From Scatomorpha sp964345235 (lineage in GTDB: Bacteria > Bacillota > Clostridia > Oscillospirales > Oscillospiraceae), in NCBI GenBank assembly GCA_964345235.1, contig CAYFQE010000005.1, forward strand, positions 1 to 64,000: a stretch of 64,000 bases of DNA, given 5' to 3'. Below, piece after piece: positions 57,601 to 64,000 of the stretch (positions are counted from its first letter, which is position 1; every line of letters starts with the position of its first letter). The position numbers and the translations under genes were made by a program. The notes below the pieces were generated by a model. The model made no database searches. It saw nothing but the letters and a program-made list of their open reading frames with translations, and was not told the origin of the DNA.

Positions 57601-57632
57601 CGCGGCTGCGGAAGAGCGCAGCCGCGTTTTTT
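57601..57632 (+). terminator. Intrinsic terminator between binding protein and permease genes
   Basis: A perfect 10 bp GC-rich stem (57601-57610 with 57617-57626), six-base loop, then six T. It lies 16 bases after the binding-protein stop and directly upstream of the permease ribosome binding site, so partial read-through is expected. Confidence 0.92.
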
Positions 57633-57647
57633 CCTGTGAGGTATAAA

Positions 57648-58295
57648 ATGTCTTTAGAAAACATGCTTATTACAATAGCGATGGGAATTCCCCGCACGCT
57701 TTCGATATTCTTTTTTACAATAACGCTCTCATTGCCGTTGGGCTTTGTGGTATACTTTATGAGAGCCTCGAACTGCGCCTTGATTAGGGTTCCAACCCGA
57801 GTTTTTATATCGGTAATGCGCGGCACTCCGCTTATGCTTCAGCTTTTGGCCTGGTATTTCGGCCCGTTTTTCCTTTTCGGCATGAACATAAGAGGCTATC
57901 GCTTCACCGCTCTTATGCTGGCCTTTGTTTTAAACTACGCGGCGTATTTTGCCGAGATTTACAGGAGCGGCTTTTTATCGATACCTCAGGGGCAGTATGA
58001 GGCGGCCGCCGTTTTGGGCTACAGTAAATTGCAGACCTTTTTTAAGATTGTTTTGCCTCAACTTATAAAGATAGTCCTGCCCTCGGTGACAAACGAGGTT
58101 ATTACACTTGTTAAGGACACATCCTTGGCATACACTTTGGCTTATCAGGAGGTTTTCTCCATATCCAAGCTGATCTCGGCCTCGCACAGCACATTTATGC
58201 CCTTTGTTATTGCCGGCACTTTCTATTATGTATTTAACTATTTGGTTTCATATATTATGGAGAGAATCGAGCTGAGATTTGCTCATTACAGGTGA
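57648..58295 (+). CDS. Amino-acid ABC transporter permease
   Basis: The start ATG at 57648 has GAGG six bases upstream; a GTG four codons earlier is less likely. The 215-residue protein has about five membrane helices and the His/Glu/Gln-type permease signature, with an EAA loop (YEAAAVLGYSKLQTFFKIVLPQ) contacting the ATPase. It belongs to the polar amino-acid uptake family. It lies three bases before the ATPase gene. Confidence 0.92.
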   Translation: MSLENMLITIAMGIPRTLSIFFFTITLSLPLGFVVYFMRASNCALIRVPTRVFISVMRGTPLMLQLLAWYFGPFFLFGMNIRGYRFTALMLAFVLNYAAYFAEIYRSGFLSIPQGQYEAAAVLGYSKLQTFFKIVLPQLIKIVLPSVTNEVITLVKDTSLAYTLAYQEVFSISKLISASHSTFMPFVIAGTFYYVFNYLVSYIMERIELRFAHYR

Positions 58296-58298
58296 GAT

Positions 58299-59054
58299 AT
58301 GTATTTATTCGAGATAGTAAACTGCAAAAAAAGCTTCGGCGAGCTTGAGGTGCTGAAGGGAATAACGGTAAAGGTTAAGAAGGGTGAGGTCTGCTCGATT
58401 ATAGGGCCTTCGGGCTCGGGAAAGTCCACTCTTCTTCGTTGCGCCACCCTTTTAGAGAGCATGGACTCGGGCGAGCTGGCTTATTCCGGCGAATATGCCG
58501 TCAGGGAAGAAAACGGGGCGGCTGTTTATGCCCCGCCGCAAAAACTTAAGAAAATAAGACAAAATTTCGGCCTTGTTTTTCAGAATTTCAATCTTTTTCC
58601 GCACTATTCGGTCTTTAAAAATGTGACGGACGCTCCGCTCACGGTGCTTAAAAAAGACCCCCAGTATGTAAAGGAAAAGGCCGTTCAAATACTGAATTCC
58701 ATGGGACTTTTAGACAAAAAAGATTCCTACCCCTTTGAGCTTTCGGGCGGTCAGCAACAGAGGGTTGCCATTGCCAGAGCTCTTTGCATGGAGCCGCAGG
58801 TTCTCTTTTTCGATGAACCGACAAGTGCGCTCGACCCTGAGCTTACGGGAGAAATTCTCTCTGTTATGAGACAGCTTGCCGAAGAGGACATGACCATGGT
58901 CATAGTCACCCACGAAATGAGCTTTGCCGCCGACATCTCGGACAAGGTTGTGTTTATGGATGACGGCCTTATAGTTGAAGAGGGCGGAGCCGAGCTTATA
59001 AAAAATCCTCAAAGTGAAAGGACGCGCGCATTTTTAAAGCGCTTTAACTCTTGA
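58299..59054 (+). CDS. Amino-acid ABC transporter ATP-binding protein
   Basis: The 251-residue ATPase has Walker A GPSGSGKST (near residue 34), signature LSGGQQQRVAIARAL, Walker B LFFDEPTSALDPE and H-loop VTHEM. These match the GlnQ/HisP group. A 12-residue insert after the P-loop region (around residues 65-85) is slightly longer than in GlnQ. It is coupled closely to the permease and racemase genes. Confidence 0.94.
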   Translation: MYLFEIVNCKKSFGELEVLKGITVKVKKGEVCSIIGPSGSGKSTLLRCATLLESMDSGELAYSGEYAVREENGAAVYAPPQKLKKIRQNFGLVFQNFNLFPHYSVFKNVTDAPLTVLKKDPQYVKEKAVQILNSMGLLDKKDSYPFELSGGQQQRVAIARALCMEPQVLFFDEPTSALDPELTGEILSVMRQLAEEDMTMVIVTHEMSFAADISDKVVFMDDGLIVEEGGAELIKNPQSERTRAFLKRFNS

Positions 59055-59058
59055 AAAT

Positions 59059-59868
59059 ATGCCGGTAGATTTTTTGAGGGCAGACCCCTCGGGGAACAAC
59101 ACAATATTGGTTTTAAGCCCCGTCTCCGAGGCTTTGAAAGCCGCAGTCTGCGAAAAGCTCATGACTCTTCACAATTCATGGGCAGAGCAGCTGGGCTTTG
59201 TTTCATCTTCCGGCGAATATGACGCCGTTTTGGAGATGTCGGGCGGCGAGTTCTGCGGGAACGCCTCGCTCTCTCTTTCTTCTTACATAACGGAGCTTAG
59301 AGGCTTGGACTGCGGAGAAGTTACACTTAAAGTGAGCGGAGTGTCGAATCCCGTGCGCTCTTTTATTCAAAAAAAGGACAGCTACTATCTCGGGCGCATT
59401 GAAATGCCCGCCCCCGAGGAATTGCATCCGTATGAAATCGAGCTTTTCGGTGCGATAAGGGAGGGCTTTTTGCTCCGCTTCCCCGGAATTTGCCACATAA
59501 TTTTAGATTCTGCCTATTATGATTCCGAAAAAACTGCGGAGTCCGAGTTCATCGACTTTTTAGACAAAAAAGCCCGAGAGCTTAAAACCGAGGCTTTGGG
59601 ACTTATTTTTTTTGATTCCGAAAATACCTCAATTTTGCCCTTGGTATTTGTGCGAGATGTTCGCACTTTGTTTTTAGAAAAAAGCTGCGCCTCGGGCACG
59701 GCCGCATTGGCAACATACCTCGCCTTTAAAAACGGCAGTTTTTCGGGCGATGTCTTCCAAGAGGGCGGAGTTTTGAGGGCAGAGGCCTCTTTCTCCGACG
59801 GCGTGCTTAAATCACTTTATATAGAAAATAAAATAAGGCTCTTCGAAAAAGAGAGCCTTGAACTTTAG
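59059..59868 (+). CDS. DapF-superfamily amino-acid racemase/epimerase
   Basis: The 269-residue protein has the two-Cys layout of PLP-independent racemases of the diaminopimelate epimerase fold: C66 in GGEFCGNAS and C210 in SCASGTAALA. The N-terminal motif DPSGNNTILV is also typical. The first motif differs from true DapF (which has MCGNG), so the substrate is probably not diaminopimelate. The superfamily includes CntK-type histidine racemases. The ATG is four bases after the ATPase stop without a clear ribosome binding site, so translation is coupled. Linkage to an amino-acid importer suggests racemisation of the imported amino acid. Confidence 0.85.
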   Translation: MPVDFLRADPSGNNTILVLSPVSEALKAAVCEKLMTLHNSWAEQLGFVSSSGEYDAVLEMSGGEFCGNASLSLSSYITELRGLDCGEVTLKVSGVSNPVRSFIQKKDSYYLGRIEMPAPEELHPYEIELFGAIREGFLLRFPGICHIILDSAYYDSEKTAESEFIDFLDKKARELKTEALGLIFFDSENTSILPLVFVRDVRTLFLEKSCASGTAALATYLAFKNGSFSGDVFQEGGVLRAEASFSDGVLKSLYIENKIRLFEKESLEL

Positions 59869-59889
59869 TTTATAAAATTTTCCTTAAAT

Positions 59890-59917
59890 AAGCGAAAAAG
59901 CTCGCCGCAGCAAGCTT
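59890..59917 (-). terminator. Terminator of rpmB
   Basis: On the minus strand AAGCTTGC (59917-59910) and GCGAGCTT (59905-59898) pair with one mismatch around a four-base loop, followed by TTTCGCTT. Confidence 0.6.
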
Positions 59918-59931
59918 GTATCGCTTTATCC

Positions 59932-60120
59932 TTATATGGCGCGCTCGACCTTGCCGCTTCTGAGGCAGCGTGTGCATGTGTAAACTCTCTTCGGACTTCC
60001 GTTTACTATCGCTTTGACGCGCTGAATGTTCGGCTTCACAGCACGGTTGGAGCGTCTGTGAGAATGGCTGACATTGTTACCAAAGGTGACAGCCTTGCCG
60101 CAATAAAGACACTTTGCCAA
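59932..60120 (-). CDS. rpmB: 50S ribosomal protein L28 (zinc-binding form)
   Basis: The 62-residue protein starts at TTG with GGAGGGAT upstream. It has the L28 core (GNNVSHSHRRSNRAVKPN) and a zinc site made of C4, C7, C49 and C52. It is part of the 50S subunit. It is monocistronic, with its promoter overlapping the hairpin behind alr. Confidence 0.97.
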   Translation of the reverse strand: MAKCLYCGKAVTFGNNVSHSHRRSNRAVKPNIQRVKAIVNGSPKRVYTCTRCLRSGKVERAI

Positions 60121-60166
60121 AATAATCCCTCCACTCTGCTGTTACTTGGCTTTACTAAGCCTGAGT

Positions 60167-60195
60167 ATTATAGCTATAATTTTCATAAAATGCAA
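60167..60195 (-). promoter_or_regulatory. Promoter of rpmB
   Basis: On the minus strand TTGCAT (60195-60190) and TATAAT (60172-60167) are separated by 17 bases. The -35 lies within one arm of the hairpin at 60187-60211. Confidence 0.8.
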
Positions 60196-60220
60196 GATAA
60201 ACTTGCATTTTATTTTTTTG
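60187..60220 (+). terminator. Hairpin with plus-strand T tract, overlapping the rpmB promoter
   Basis: A perfect 10 bp stem AAAATGCAAG (60187-60196) with CTTGCATTTT (60202-60211), five-base loop, then ATTTTTTT on the plus strand. It may end transcripts of the amino-acid operon that read over rpmB, and on the minus strand alr transcripts. Confidence 0.6.
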
Positions 60221-60264
60221 TTGCTTTTTAGATTGCTTCTTTTTTATCTTTTCCGAAACTCTTC

Positions 60265-61392
60265 TCAGTCCATAAAACGCTCTATGCGCCCGCCAAGGCG
60301 GCTTAGAACCTCGTTGGTTATGCTGTTTGTCTTTTCGGCTATATCGTAGGCGCTTATCTCGGCATTGCCCTCGCGGCCGATTATCGTGGCTATATCGCCC
60401 GCCTTTACACTCTTAATCTTGCTGACCTCTACCATGCACTGGTCCATGCAGATTCTGCCGACTATGGGCGCCTTTTCGCCGTTTATTATAACCTCGCCCA
60501 CCTCGTTTCCCAAGGCTCTGGGAAGTCCGTCGGCATAGCCTATGCTGAGGGCGGCGATAACGCCGGGGCCTTTTGGCTTATATGCGCAGCCGTAGCCTAT
60601 AGCATCGCCCTTTTTAACCTCTTTTACCGCCTCGATATTTGTGCATATGCTCATGACAGGGCTTAGGCTAACGGGGCAAGTTTCGACCTGCGCCCTTGTT
60701 TCCATATAACCGTAGAGCCCTATGCCGACACGGGCGTAGTCGCCTCCGAAGCCGGAATATCTGAGCAGACCCGTGGTGTTAAGGGAGTGAACCTTGCCGT
60801 AGTTACAGCCTCTTGCTCGAAGGTCTGCAAGGCACTCTCTAAACTTTCTGTCCTGCTCTTTTGTAAACTCGATGTGGTATTTATCATCGGAATCGGCGGA
60901 GCTGAAGTGAGTGAATATGCCCTTTACCTCGATATTTTCTATCTTAAAAATATCGGCTATCTCCTCTGTTTTATCGTAAAATTCGCCTATTCTGTGCATG
61001 CCGCTGTCGATGCCTATGTGGGTTTTTATCTTCTTGCCCCAGTCTTTTAGCATCTTGGCATAGTCGAGGTCTACGATTGTTTGAATCAGGTCGAATTCCG
61101 TTATCCTGTCCAAATCGGCTCTTGAGCTGTAGCCGAGCACGAGTATCTCGCCCTCGACGCCTCCGGCTCTGAGCTCGGCGCCCTCTTTGGCGCTCGCCAC
61201 GCAGAAGGCCTTTACTCCGAACTCATTAAGTTTTTTGGAAATTAAAACGCCGCCGTGTCCGTAGGCGTTGGCTTTGACGGCGGGCATGAGCTCCGCTCCC
61301 TTCGGGAGTACGCTTTCAAAGGCTCTCACATTCTGCTCGAGCTTTTTTGAATCGTTAACAAGCCATGTTCTGCCGCGGGATTTATCTGTCAT
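60265..61392 (-). CDS. alr: Alanine racemase
   Basis: The 375-residue PLP enzyme has the cofactor Lys motif AVKANAYGHG (K40), the fold-III barrel and the second-domain motif GDAIGYGCAYKP, which carries the catalytic Tyr, and a C-terminal SRLGGRIER end. It interconverts L- and D-alanine for peptidoglycan. It overlaps the acyltransferase gene by 11 bases, downstream of a D-Ala ligase gene, so D-Ala formation and ligation are one operon. Confidence 0.95.
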   Translation of the reverse strand: MTDKSRGRTWLVNDSKKLEQNVRAFESVLPKGAELMPAVKANAYGHGGVLISKKLNEFGVKAFCVASAKEGAELRAGGVEGEILVLGYSSRADLDRITEFDLIQTIVDLDYAKMLKDWGKKIKTHIGIDSGMHRIGEFYDKTEEIADIFKIENIEVKGIFTHFSSADSDDKYHIEFTKEQDRKFRECLADLRARGCNYGKVHSLNTTGLLRYSGFGGDYARVGIGLYGYMETRAQVETCPVSLSPVMSICTNIEAVKEVKKGDAIGYGCAYKPKGPGVIAALSIGYADGLPRALGNEVGEVIINGEKAPIVGRICMDQCMVEVSKIKSVKAGDIATIIGREGNAEISAYDIAEKTNSITNEVLSRLGGRIERFMD

Positions 61393-61858
61393 CTTCTTCC
61401 TCTCTGAGTATCACACGGGGCTCGGGACTTAAGACCGTGGCGCCCTCGGGCACATCCTTAAAGACCACCGCTCCCGCTCCGATTTTTACATTGTCGCCTA
61501 TTTTAATATCGCCGACAATAATGGCGCCTGCGCCGATGAGGCAGTTTTTACCTATCTCGGGCGCCTTGTGCTTGACTTCGCCTATTGTAACATTTTGATA
61601 AATACGACAACCCTCGTCTATTTTCGCATATCTTGAGATGAAAACCCCGTGCAGACCGTGAGGCAAAGAGAGTTCTCCCTTTATAACTGCCCCGTTTCCC
61701 ACATATCCGCCGTGGCGGTGGGCTCTGCGGTTGAGTATGAGGGTGAGTATATTTCTTATTATCTTGCTTTTACATCTGTTTCTAAGCCTGAACAGACTCC
61801 AGAAACGGCTCATATAGTCGCCGCGCGACCAATCGCGCAGGCCGTTCATAAAACTCAT
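61382..61858 (-). CDS. Left-handed beta-helix (hexapeptide) acyltransferase
   Basis: The 158-residue protein has hexapeptide repeats typical of the serine O-acetyltransferase/LbH group (about residues 60-140: GAVIKGEL, GVFISRYAKIDEG, IYQNVTIGEV, IGAGAIIVGDIKIGDNVKIGAGAVV in pieces). The N-terminus is shorter than in CysE. The usual SAT catalytic His occurs in HGLHG. It may acetylate serine or a cell-wall or capsule sugar. It sits between the ligase and alr, with a two-base gap and an 11-base overlap, which suggests an envelope role. Confidence 0.75.
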   Translation of the reverse strand: MSFMNGLRDWSRGDYMSRFWSLFRLRNRCKSKIIRNILTLILNRRAHRHGGYVGNGAVIKGELSLPHGLHGVFISRYAKIDEGCRIYQNVTIGEVKHKAPEIGKNCLIGAGAIIVGDIKIGDNVKIGAGAVVFKDVPEGATVLSPEPRVILREEEDDR

Positions 61859-61860
61859 TT

Positions 61861-62919
61861 TCAGTCTTCTTCTATCGCTCTTTTTATGAGGAGGGCTACA
61901 AGTTCATCGAAGTTCAGACCTCTGGCCTTCATCATCATGGGGTATCTGCTGTGGCTTGTGAAGCCGGGAATTGTATTTGTTTCGTTAAAGACCACTTCTC
62001 CGTTTTTGCGCACGAACATATCGACTCTGGCAAATCCGCTGCAGTCGAGCGCGCGATAAATCTTTTTGGCGGCCTCTTTGAGTTCATCGGATTTTTCCTT
62101 GCTCACTCTTGCCGGAACATGAATCTTTGAGCTTACAAGGTTATATTTTTCAAAAAAGTCGAAAAAGTCGCCGCTTATTTCTATCTCGTCAACTTCGCCT
62201 GTTTCGGGCTTACTGTAGCCCATAACCGCGCAACCGACTTCGAAGCCGTCGATAAATTCTTCTATCATGACTCTGTTGTCGAACTTAAAGGCGTATTCTA
62301 TGGCCTCAAGAAGTTTTTCTTCTTCTTTCACCTTGCTGACTCCATAGGACGAGCCCGCCTTGATGGGCTTAACTATTATGGGATAGCCGAGCTCTTTTGC
62401 AAAAAGTCTTGCCCTTTCGAGCTCACCTACGCTCTCGATAACTATGCCCTTAGGCACCGTGATGCCCTCTAAGGACACGAGCTTGTGCGACCTGACCTTG
62501 TCCATGCAGAGCGCGGACGAGAGAGTGCCGCAACCGACTATTTTAATTCCGGCAAGCTCTAAAAGACCTTGAACCGTGCCGTCTTCTCCGTTTTGGCCGT
62601 GAAGCACGGGGAAAGCGAGGTCTATTTTAAGCTTTTCGATTCCGCTCTCTCTGAAAACGAGAAGCTCGCCATCACCTCTTTCCTGCGAAATCATGGCCTT
62701 TGTGCAAGTTTCACTGCTCAGCCACTTATCGGGCTCGATATCATCGGCACTACCCTCGTAGAGATAGGTTTTGCCCTCTTTGCTTATTCCCATAAGCACA
62801 ACATTATAGTCTTCTCTGTTGATATTTTTAATAACGGCCGAGGCCGAGGAGAGAGATACCGAATATTCGGGCGAACAGCCGCCGAAAATAACCAGAATCT
62901 GTTTCTTGTTATCCTGCAT
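61861..62919 (-). CDS. ddl: D-alanine--D-alanine (or D-serine) ligase, ATP-grasp
   Basis: The start ATG at 62919 has AAGGAGC upstream; the longer frame would include the promoter region. The 352-residue protein has the Ddl fold: GGCSPEYSVSLSSA, FPVLHGQNGEDGTVQGLLE, IVKPIKAGSSYGVSKV and FNETNTIPGFTSHSRYP. The last motif, with Arg in SHSRYP, resembles Van-type and clostridial ligases more than E. coli Ddl. It makes the D-Ala-D-X dipeptide for peptidoglycan. The D-Ser possibility cannot be settled by eye. Confidence 0.9.
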   Translation of the reverse strand: MQDNKKQILVIFGGCSPEYSVSLSSASAVIKNINREDYNVVLMGISKEGKTYLYEGSADDIEPDKWLSSETCTKAMISQERGDGELLVFRESGIEKLKIDLAFPVLHGQNGEDGTVQGLLELAGIKIVGCGTLSSALCMDKVRSHKLVSLEGITVPKGIVIESVGELERARLFAKELGYPIIVKPIKAGSSYGVSKVKEEEKLLEAIEYAFKFDNRVMIEEFIDGFEVGCAVMGYSKPETGEVDEIEISGDFFDFFEKYNLVSSKIHVPARVSKEKSDELKEAAKKIYRALDCSGFARVDMFVRKNGEVVFNETNTIPGFTSHSRYPMMMKARGLNFDELVALLIKRAIEED

Positions 62920-63023
62920 AATCTGCTCCTTTTTTCCTTTTCTAGCTAAGTAATAAGATACCAATATATGATAACACATTTTATTAAAGCTGTCTTCAAA
63001 TTTTGTCGCAGGAGTTTTTAATA

Positions 63024-63060
63024 AAGAAAATCTCTGCCCTAAATGGACAGAGATTTTCTT
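63024..63060. terminator. Bidirectional terminator
   Basis: A 13 bp stem AAGAAAATCTCTG (63024-63036) with its complement (63048-63060). T-rich sequence follows on both strands. It ends the dehydratase operon on the minus strand, 60 bases after its last stop codon. Confidence 0.85.
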
Positions 63061-63120
63061 TTAATCATTGAGCGTCTTTTGCGCTCTCGCCTTTCAATTA
63101 AAAATTATATGGAAAAATTC

Positions 63121-63390
63121 CTAAAAGTGTTCTACCTTTGCAAAGCCTGTTTCGCTCCCCGCAGGGTAGCCGACTATCCAAGCCTGCTTTCCGCATTTTG
63201 AGCAGGTTTTGTTGTCTCTTTTATATCTCTCCACGCAGGCTTCGGCGCTCATGACATACATGCCGTATCTTTCCACTTTTCCGCAGTTTTCGCAGAAAAC
63301 GAGGTAGGTGGCAAAGCTGTCGTAAACGCCTTTTTCTCTATCGGCCCATTCCTTTTCGGTGAGAGCTCTGGGAACAATTTTATCTTTCAT
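63121..63390 (-). CDS. Small zinc-ribbon protein of the dehydratase operon
   Basis: The 89-residue protein has two CxxC pairs (C33/C36 in CENCG and C63/C66 in CSKCG), a zinc- or iron-binding ribbon. The ribosome binding site is strong (GAGGGGGAAG). It has no signal peptide or membrane segment. I do not recognise the family. Place: after a small membrane protein and a 2-hydroxyacyl-CoA dehydratase gene. A metallochaperone, assembly or RNA-binding role is possible but not shown. Confidence 0.75.
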   Translation of the reverse strand: MKDKIVPRALTEKEWADREKGVYDSFATYLVFCENCGKVERYGMYVMSAEACVERYKRDNKTCSKCGKQAWIVGYPAGSETGFAKVEHF

Positions 63391-63402
63391 GGCTTCCCCC
63401 TC

Positions 63403-63561
63403 TCAAAGCTTGCGGTTTTGCTTGCGGCTGTCGTAGTGCTTGGTTAAAAACGGAACTACGACATAGTACATAAGCTTCATATCGAGATTGTAATAGAAAA
63501 TTATCGCAAGTGTCGTCAGCAGTCCGAAAAAACCGAGAGCTATCTTTTTCAATATTTTCAT
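63403..63561 (-). CDS. Small single-pass membrane protein (52 residues)
   Basis: A 52-codon frame starts at ATG 63561 with a perfect AAGGAGG seven bases upstream and ends at TGA 63403. It has a basic N-terminus, one hydrophobic segment (about residues 7-25), a second hydrophobic stretch around 29-40, and a basic tail. It lies 15 bases after the dehydratase gene and 12 before the zinc-ribbon gene. A competing minus-strand frame over the same bases (63380-63583) lacks this ribosome binding site and looks non-protein-like. Function unknown. Confidence 0.75.
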   Translation of the reverse strand: MKILKKIALGFFGLLTTLAIIFYYNLDMKLMYYVVVPFLTKHYDSRKQNRKL

Positions 63562-63576
63562 ACATTTTCCTCCTTC

Positions 63577-64000
63577 TTACCAACCTTCGGAGTCATCGTA
63601 GTCGACGAGTGTCGGATCAACGGGTTCCTCTTTCATGACCGTGTACATGTAGTTGTTGACTGCCTCTCTTGCATCTCTGGGCGAAACCGTTCTGTGGTCC
63701 ATGAGGGCGTGGGGCATCCAGCAGATATGGAACTCGTCGGAGTGCTTTCTGAACTCTTCTTCCAAGAGTCCCTGACAGCCCGCTATGCCCTTGCAACCTA
63801 TATCGTCGTACATGATAATCATGTCGCAGTTGAACTTTCTGGCCGTTTCGAAAACCTGCAGTATGTGGCGGTTTCCGCCAACGGTGTGTGTGCGCATCGG
63901 TGTTCTTGCATAGAGATCCGCTACATCCTCCATCATGCACTCTCTGTTTGAGGTATCTATCATGTGATGACCGGTGAGAGAGTCCATGTTTATGACGCAG
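63577..64000 (-). CDS. 2-hydroxyacyl-CoA dehydratase subunit, C-terminal part (cut by window edge)
   Basis: The frame is open to the right edge, so only the last 140 or so residues are visible and the start lies outside. It has the family pattern ARKFNCDMIIMYDDIGCKG, where the Cys (IGC) is one candidate [4Fe-4S] ligand, followed by a LLEEEFRKHSDEFH-type helix, a RTVSPRDAREAVNNYMYTVM segment and an acidic tail. HgdB/HgdA-type dehydratases remove water from 2-hydroxyacyl-CoA in clostridial amino-acid fermentation. Which substrate is used cannot be seen. Alternative: a paralogous activase-associated subunit. Confidence 0.75.
   Translation of the reverse strand, partial: CVINMDSLTGHHMIDTSNRECMMEDVADLYARTPMRTHTVGGNRHILQVFETARKFNCDMIIMYDDIGCKGIAGCQGLLEEEFRKHSDEFHICWMPHALMDHRTVSPRDAREAVNNYMYTVMKEEPVDPTLVDYDDSEGW

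Noticed and set aside
59833..59857. AAGGCTCT/AGAGCCTT hairpin at the end of the racemase gene
   Set aside because: It lies inside the coding region before the stop codon and has no T tract, so it is not convincing as a terminator.
63380..63583. 67-codon minus-strand frame between the dehydratase and zinc-ribbon genes
   Set aside because: It covers the 52-codon membrane-protein gene in another frame, has no well-spaced ribosome binding site of its own and overlaps the next start.

Overview
The window reads as a core chromosomal stretch of a mid-GC, low-redundancy Bacillota genome, most likely an anaerobic member of class Clostridia. The evidence is: a CIRCE-regulated hrcA-grpE-dnaK-dnaJ operon, the rimP-nusA-ylxR-ylxQ-infB-rbfA-nrnA-truB-ribF operon, a dgt-dnaG-rpoD operon, AddAB rather than RecBCD, a YtrA-type GntR/ABC unit, zinc-ribbon L28 and L31, frequent TTG starts, consensus sigma-A promoters, and the end of a 2-hydroxyacyl-CoA dehydratase subunit, which suggests amino-acid fermentation. 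The species cannot be fixed from the sequence alone.

Layout. 1-425 is non-coding or gene debris. 426-1982 is a PutP-type sodium/proline symporter. 2127-4676 (minus) is a two-gene ABC exporter with a small orphan protein. 4777-9262 (minus) is a four-gene envelope unit: PstS-like lipoprotein, WG-repeat lipoprotein, OmpR-type regulator with a degenerate receiver, and membrane-anchored HtrA protease. 9443-14334 is the heat-shock operon. 14568-22330 (minus) is the translation/transcription-factor operon with a clear promoter at 22302-22330. 22414-30099 (minus) is rpoBC with its own promoter, not preceded by rplJL. 30133-31386 is a polytopic glycosyltransferase-like protein, followed by tRNA-Leu(GAG). 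32109-33125 is a DUF4349 lipoprotein. 33185-37241 (minus) is dgt-dnaG-rpoD. 37283-39452 (minus) holds a YigZ-family gene, hflX and rpmE. 39648-40669 is a RhuM-family gene with a broken 5' end. 40817-47711 (minus) is addBA. 47929-48357 is mscL. 48414-51609 (minus) is a GntR-regulated ABC transporter with a perfect operator. 51655-53606 is an AT-rich island (AAA ATPase/DUF4143 plus a small orphan) bracketed by two related hairpin repeats. 53639-56575 (minus) is mnmG-mnmA. 56666-59868 is a polar amino-acid ABC operon ending in a DapF-superfamily racemase. 59932-62919 (minus) holds rpmB, alr, a hexapeptide acyltransferase and a D-Ala-D-X ligase. 63121-64000 (minus) is the 3' end of a 2-hydroxyacyl-CoA dehydratase operon with two very small accessory proteins.

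Most of the window is housekeeping information processing. The parts most worth follow-up are the HtrA/degenerate-receiver/lipoprotein operon, the amino-acid transporter plus racemase operon, the repeat-bracketed ATPase island, the disrupted RhuM gene, and the tiny genes in the dehydratase operon. No CRISPR array, rRNA, complete insertion sequence or prophage was seen.
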